This document shows positions 61,711 through 64,000 of a stretch of DNA of 64,000 bases, in pieces. The translations under genes were made by a program, and so were the position numbers. The stretch covers positions 115,353 to 179,352 of the forward strand of contig MSJH02000793.1 in NCBI GenBank assembly GCA_001931875.2. Reading direction: 5' to 3'. The notes below the pieces were generated by a model. The model saw only the letters and a list, made by a program, of their open reading frames with translations. It was not told where the DNA came from and did not search any database. This DNA comes from Byssochlamys sp. IMV 00236. Taxonomy: Eukaryota; Ascomycota; Eurotiomycetes; Eurotiales; Thermoascaceae. The number at the start of each line of letters is the position of its first letter. Within the stretch, counting starts at the first letter, position 1.

Positions 61711-62984
61711 GCGGGAATCCTGCATTCGATGTAGTGATTTCGAGAGTGTCCATCCTTGGAGGTACATGGTGCGTTGGGGAGCTTTGTTGGTTTTTGCGAA
61801 TGTTCTTTTCGTCGTCTGTACTTAGTGTTGTCGTTGTTTTTTCGGAAGGGCACTTCATCGTGGGGTCTCGATATCATTTATAGCGTTAGTGATTTCGTCT
61901 CGTTTAGAGATAGAGGAGGTTCGTCTCTGGATTGCCTGGAGGGTTAGCAGAAGTAATGTTCATTGTCCCCGGTTCAACGTTTCCTCCATTGGCCGTAGTC
62001 TCGGCTTTGCAGAAATGCGGCCTGACGTAGGACGTCAACTGAGACGGATAGTTAGTTACTTGCTCTGTGTTATTATGATGATTATTGTATGTGTCAATTG
62101 TTACATGTTGCGAGCCGGGAAGACCGGGAGTCTGTGCTTGATGCGCGATTTATTTTGTTTCAGGAGTCACCGGAGGCTAGAGTGGGAGAGACGAAGCATG
62201 AGGCGAGGCGGATTTGCTTCGAGATGTGTACAGTCTGGAACTTGGGCTGGGAGAACACAGCTACCTGAATCCTGATAGTTAACTGAATGAGGAAGAAATG
62301 GGAATCGAAGAGAAGTAAATATGTTAAATGCAATATTCAGTGTTCAGTAGTGTTCTACCTATTCTAGAGTAGTTACAGTATATAACTACCCAAGCTGATG
62401 AGGACACGTTAGACATGTTAGACATGTTATGGATAGGAGAGAGAAAGAGAGAGGTTCAGCTGCAGTTAATTCCCGCAAGCGTCGTCCAGAGTCCTGACTC
62501 CTGAGACGAAGCTGAGGCAAGCAGCAACTAATAATAATAATCATAATTATAAATTTACTCAGGGGTAGAGAGAGAGAGAGGGAGAGGTACTTCGCCTCCC
62601 TTCCCATAGTTAGAGTATCTATCTAACCAACTTAGAGATAATACGTAGTTAGTTAGTTCAGTTATATTCTAGAATCTAGTTAATTAGTTAGTCAAATGCT
62701 CTAGAATAACTATGTCCCCTCTCGGACCTCCTCTGGATCACGCACTGATGGGATTTAATAATAATAATAATAATGTCTACTGAGTCCTGACTGACTGACC
62801 ATCTTGGGTTCTTTCTTCTAGAAGCTGATCTGCATCTGATCTTTGGATTGGATTAGACTACGTAGTATGTAGTTATTTGGAATAATAATAAAGATCGACT
62901 TTCTGGTTATTGTTCGTCGCGGGGCGGTGAAATAATAATAATAATAGGGAGGAATCATAATAATACATAACTAATAACTACTAG

Positions 62985-63008
62985 TAGTTAGTTAGTTAGT
63001 TAGTTAGT
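62985..63008. repeat. TAGT tandem repeat
   Basis: About six uninterrupted TAGT/TTAG units, next to related TAGTTAG sequence and AAT repeats. Confidence 0.85.
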
Positions 63009-63980
63009 AGTAAATTGGCTAGATAGCCTGCTGGATGGATGGGTCATTCATCTGTTCTACTTCTCTCCTCTCCTCTCCCCTCCTCTCCCCTTGACCGAGG
63101 CGAAGACTGTCTAGGTATCTGGCTGGTGGCTTTTCCGGATACTCTCTCCGGGGGTTCTTCCCGTCTTCCTTTAGAATGGAACTCGAGACTGAGAAATAAT
63201 AATAATACCGCAAGGGAGACAGATTAATCATTGTCCACGGTCCACTTGGGGAGAAATGCGGGGGTGTCCGGCGTGTACATAGTACATAGTACATACTAAC
63301 TACATACATACTAACTACTACCTGCTAAGTACGGACTACTACTACTACGCGGAGGACTCCGTAGTAGCGAAATACCAAATACGGTGCCCCCACCAATCGT
63401 ATAATCATGGGGCGTGAATTAATTAAGGGGATTTCAGTTCTGTTCCTTTTTTTGTGTGTCCAGTTTGGAATAATAATGATTCAGTCAGAAAAAGAGGAAT
63501 TCGTTCGAGTAATTTGTCCTTTTTTTGCGGGGTTGAGCTGTGGCTGTCTGGTCGAGTGACTACTGCTAGATCCGGCGGACTGTACCTAGATACGAGACGA
63601 CGTTATGACGACAGCGCGCGCGCGCGACCACCTTCCAAGACGGCTGGTTGCGCCGGATGTAACATTCGCTCGGGAGGATACTGTAGAATATAGTAGTAAT
63701 GAGAATGACGGCGAGGGGTAAATCTACCGGGGTAACAGAGGAACGGTGAGGAGAGAGAGAGAGGCGCTGCAGAAGAAGTTGTGGGGTGAGAAAATCCGGG
63801 GAAATGAGACGCATTAGCGGTTCAGCCAGTCCAGCCAGTGAAAACTACTGGCCGAAAAGACCGCTGAAGAATCCTCCCGGATGGGCTTTTTCTGAGTCAC
63901 GGGGTGAAAAAAAAGGCCCGCTGAAAGTTTTGTCCGAGGACGGAAAAGAAGAAGAATGAAGAAGAATTTTCTTGAAAGAG

Positions 63981-64000
63981 AAAAAAAAAAAAAAAAAAAA
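63981..64000. repeat. A homopolymer at the window edge
   Basis: Twenty consecutive A run to the end of the sequence, preceded by an AG-rich stretch. It may continue beyond the window. Confidence 0.9.

Larger units (their letters stand above)
61711..64000. other. Gene-free, repeat-rich right end of the window
   Basis: I see no gene. The stretch has many short repeats: GA-rich tracts, AAT units at 62757-62775 and around 62930-62945, TAGT units at 62985-63008, and an alternating CG run at about 63616-63628. The window ends in at least 20 consecutive A. The sequence just after 61710 is the deacetylase 3' flank. Confidence 0.6.

Overview
The window looks like nuclear DNA of a filamentous ascomycete, most probably Eurotiales (Aspergillus or a close relative). 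Coding regions are cut by short introns, mostly about 50-115 bp, with GTRNGT donors, CTRAC-type branch points and YAG acceptors. The conserved proteins include a 149-residue calmodulin, MDM34, MED20, Tlg2, Cdc37 and haspin. I assembled exons by hand, joining frames only where donor, acceptor, phase and protein family agreed. Every joined CDS length is a multiple of three. No tRNA, rRNA, CRISPR array or intact transposon was found.

Left part, 1-27.5 kb: gene-poor and accessory. It holds a TALE homeobox regulator (4231-5421), an FAD/NADPH reductase with a long disordered N-terminus (minus, 13787-15904), a membrane-anchored P450 (minus, 20718-22286), a secreted protein with dibasic sites (23999-25135) and a small membrane protein (25804-26145). 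Between them lie a 5'-truncated, decayed metallo-beta-lactamase-fold relic (about 10.9-11.6 kb), a degenerate direct repeat pair (about 11.8 and 12.8 kb), microsatellites and long stretches with no recognisable gene.

Middle part, 27.5-50.2 kb: dense housekeeping genes. In order: class I alpha-1,2-mannosidase (minus), MED20 (plus), calmodulin (minus), Tlg2 syntaxin (plus), an Rtt103-like CID protein (minus), clathrin light chain (plus), Cdc37 (minus), a mitochondrial Mdl1-type ABC half-transporter (plus), an ENT nucleoside transporter (plus) and haspin kinase (minus). Many are divergent pairs sharing promoters of about 0.5-1.6 kb.

Right part, 50.2-64 kb: a two-exon F-box-like gene of a fungal family (minus, 50869-52192) beside a 4 kb AT-rich gene-free island. 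Then come MDM34 of the ERMES complex (56208-57986), a CCDC47/DUF1682 ER protein (58658-60146) and a secreted CE4 polysaccharide deacetylase (60803-61710). The last 2.3 kb is repeat-rich and ends in an A run.

Several products act in the secretory and membrane system: mannosidase, Tlg2, clathrin light chain, CCDC47-like protein and MDM34. They are not an operon-like unit, and this is probably ordinary conserved gene order. The least explained items are the dibasic-site secreted protein, the P450 with an atypical I-helix, the Cys-cluster reductase and the direct repeat pair.
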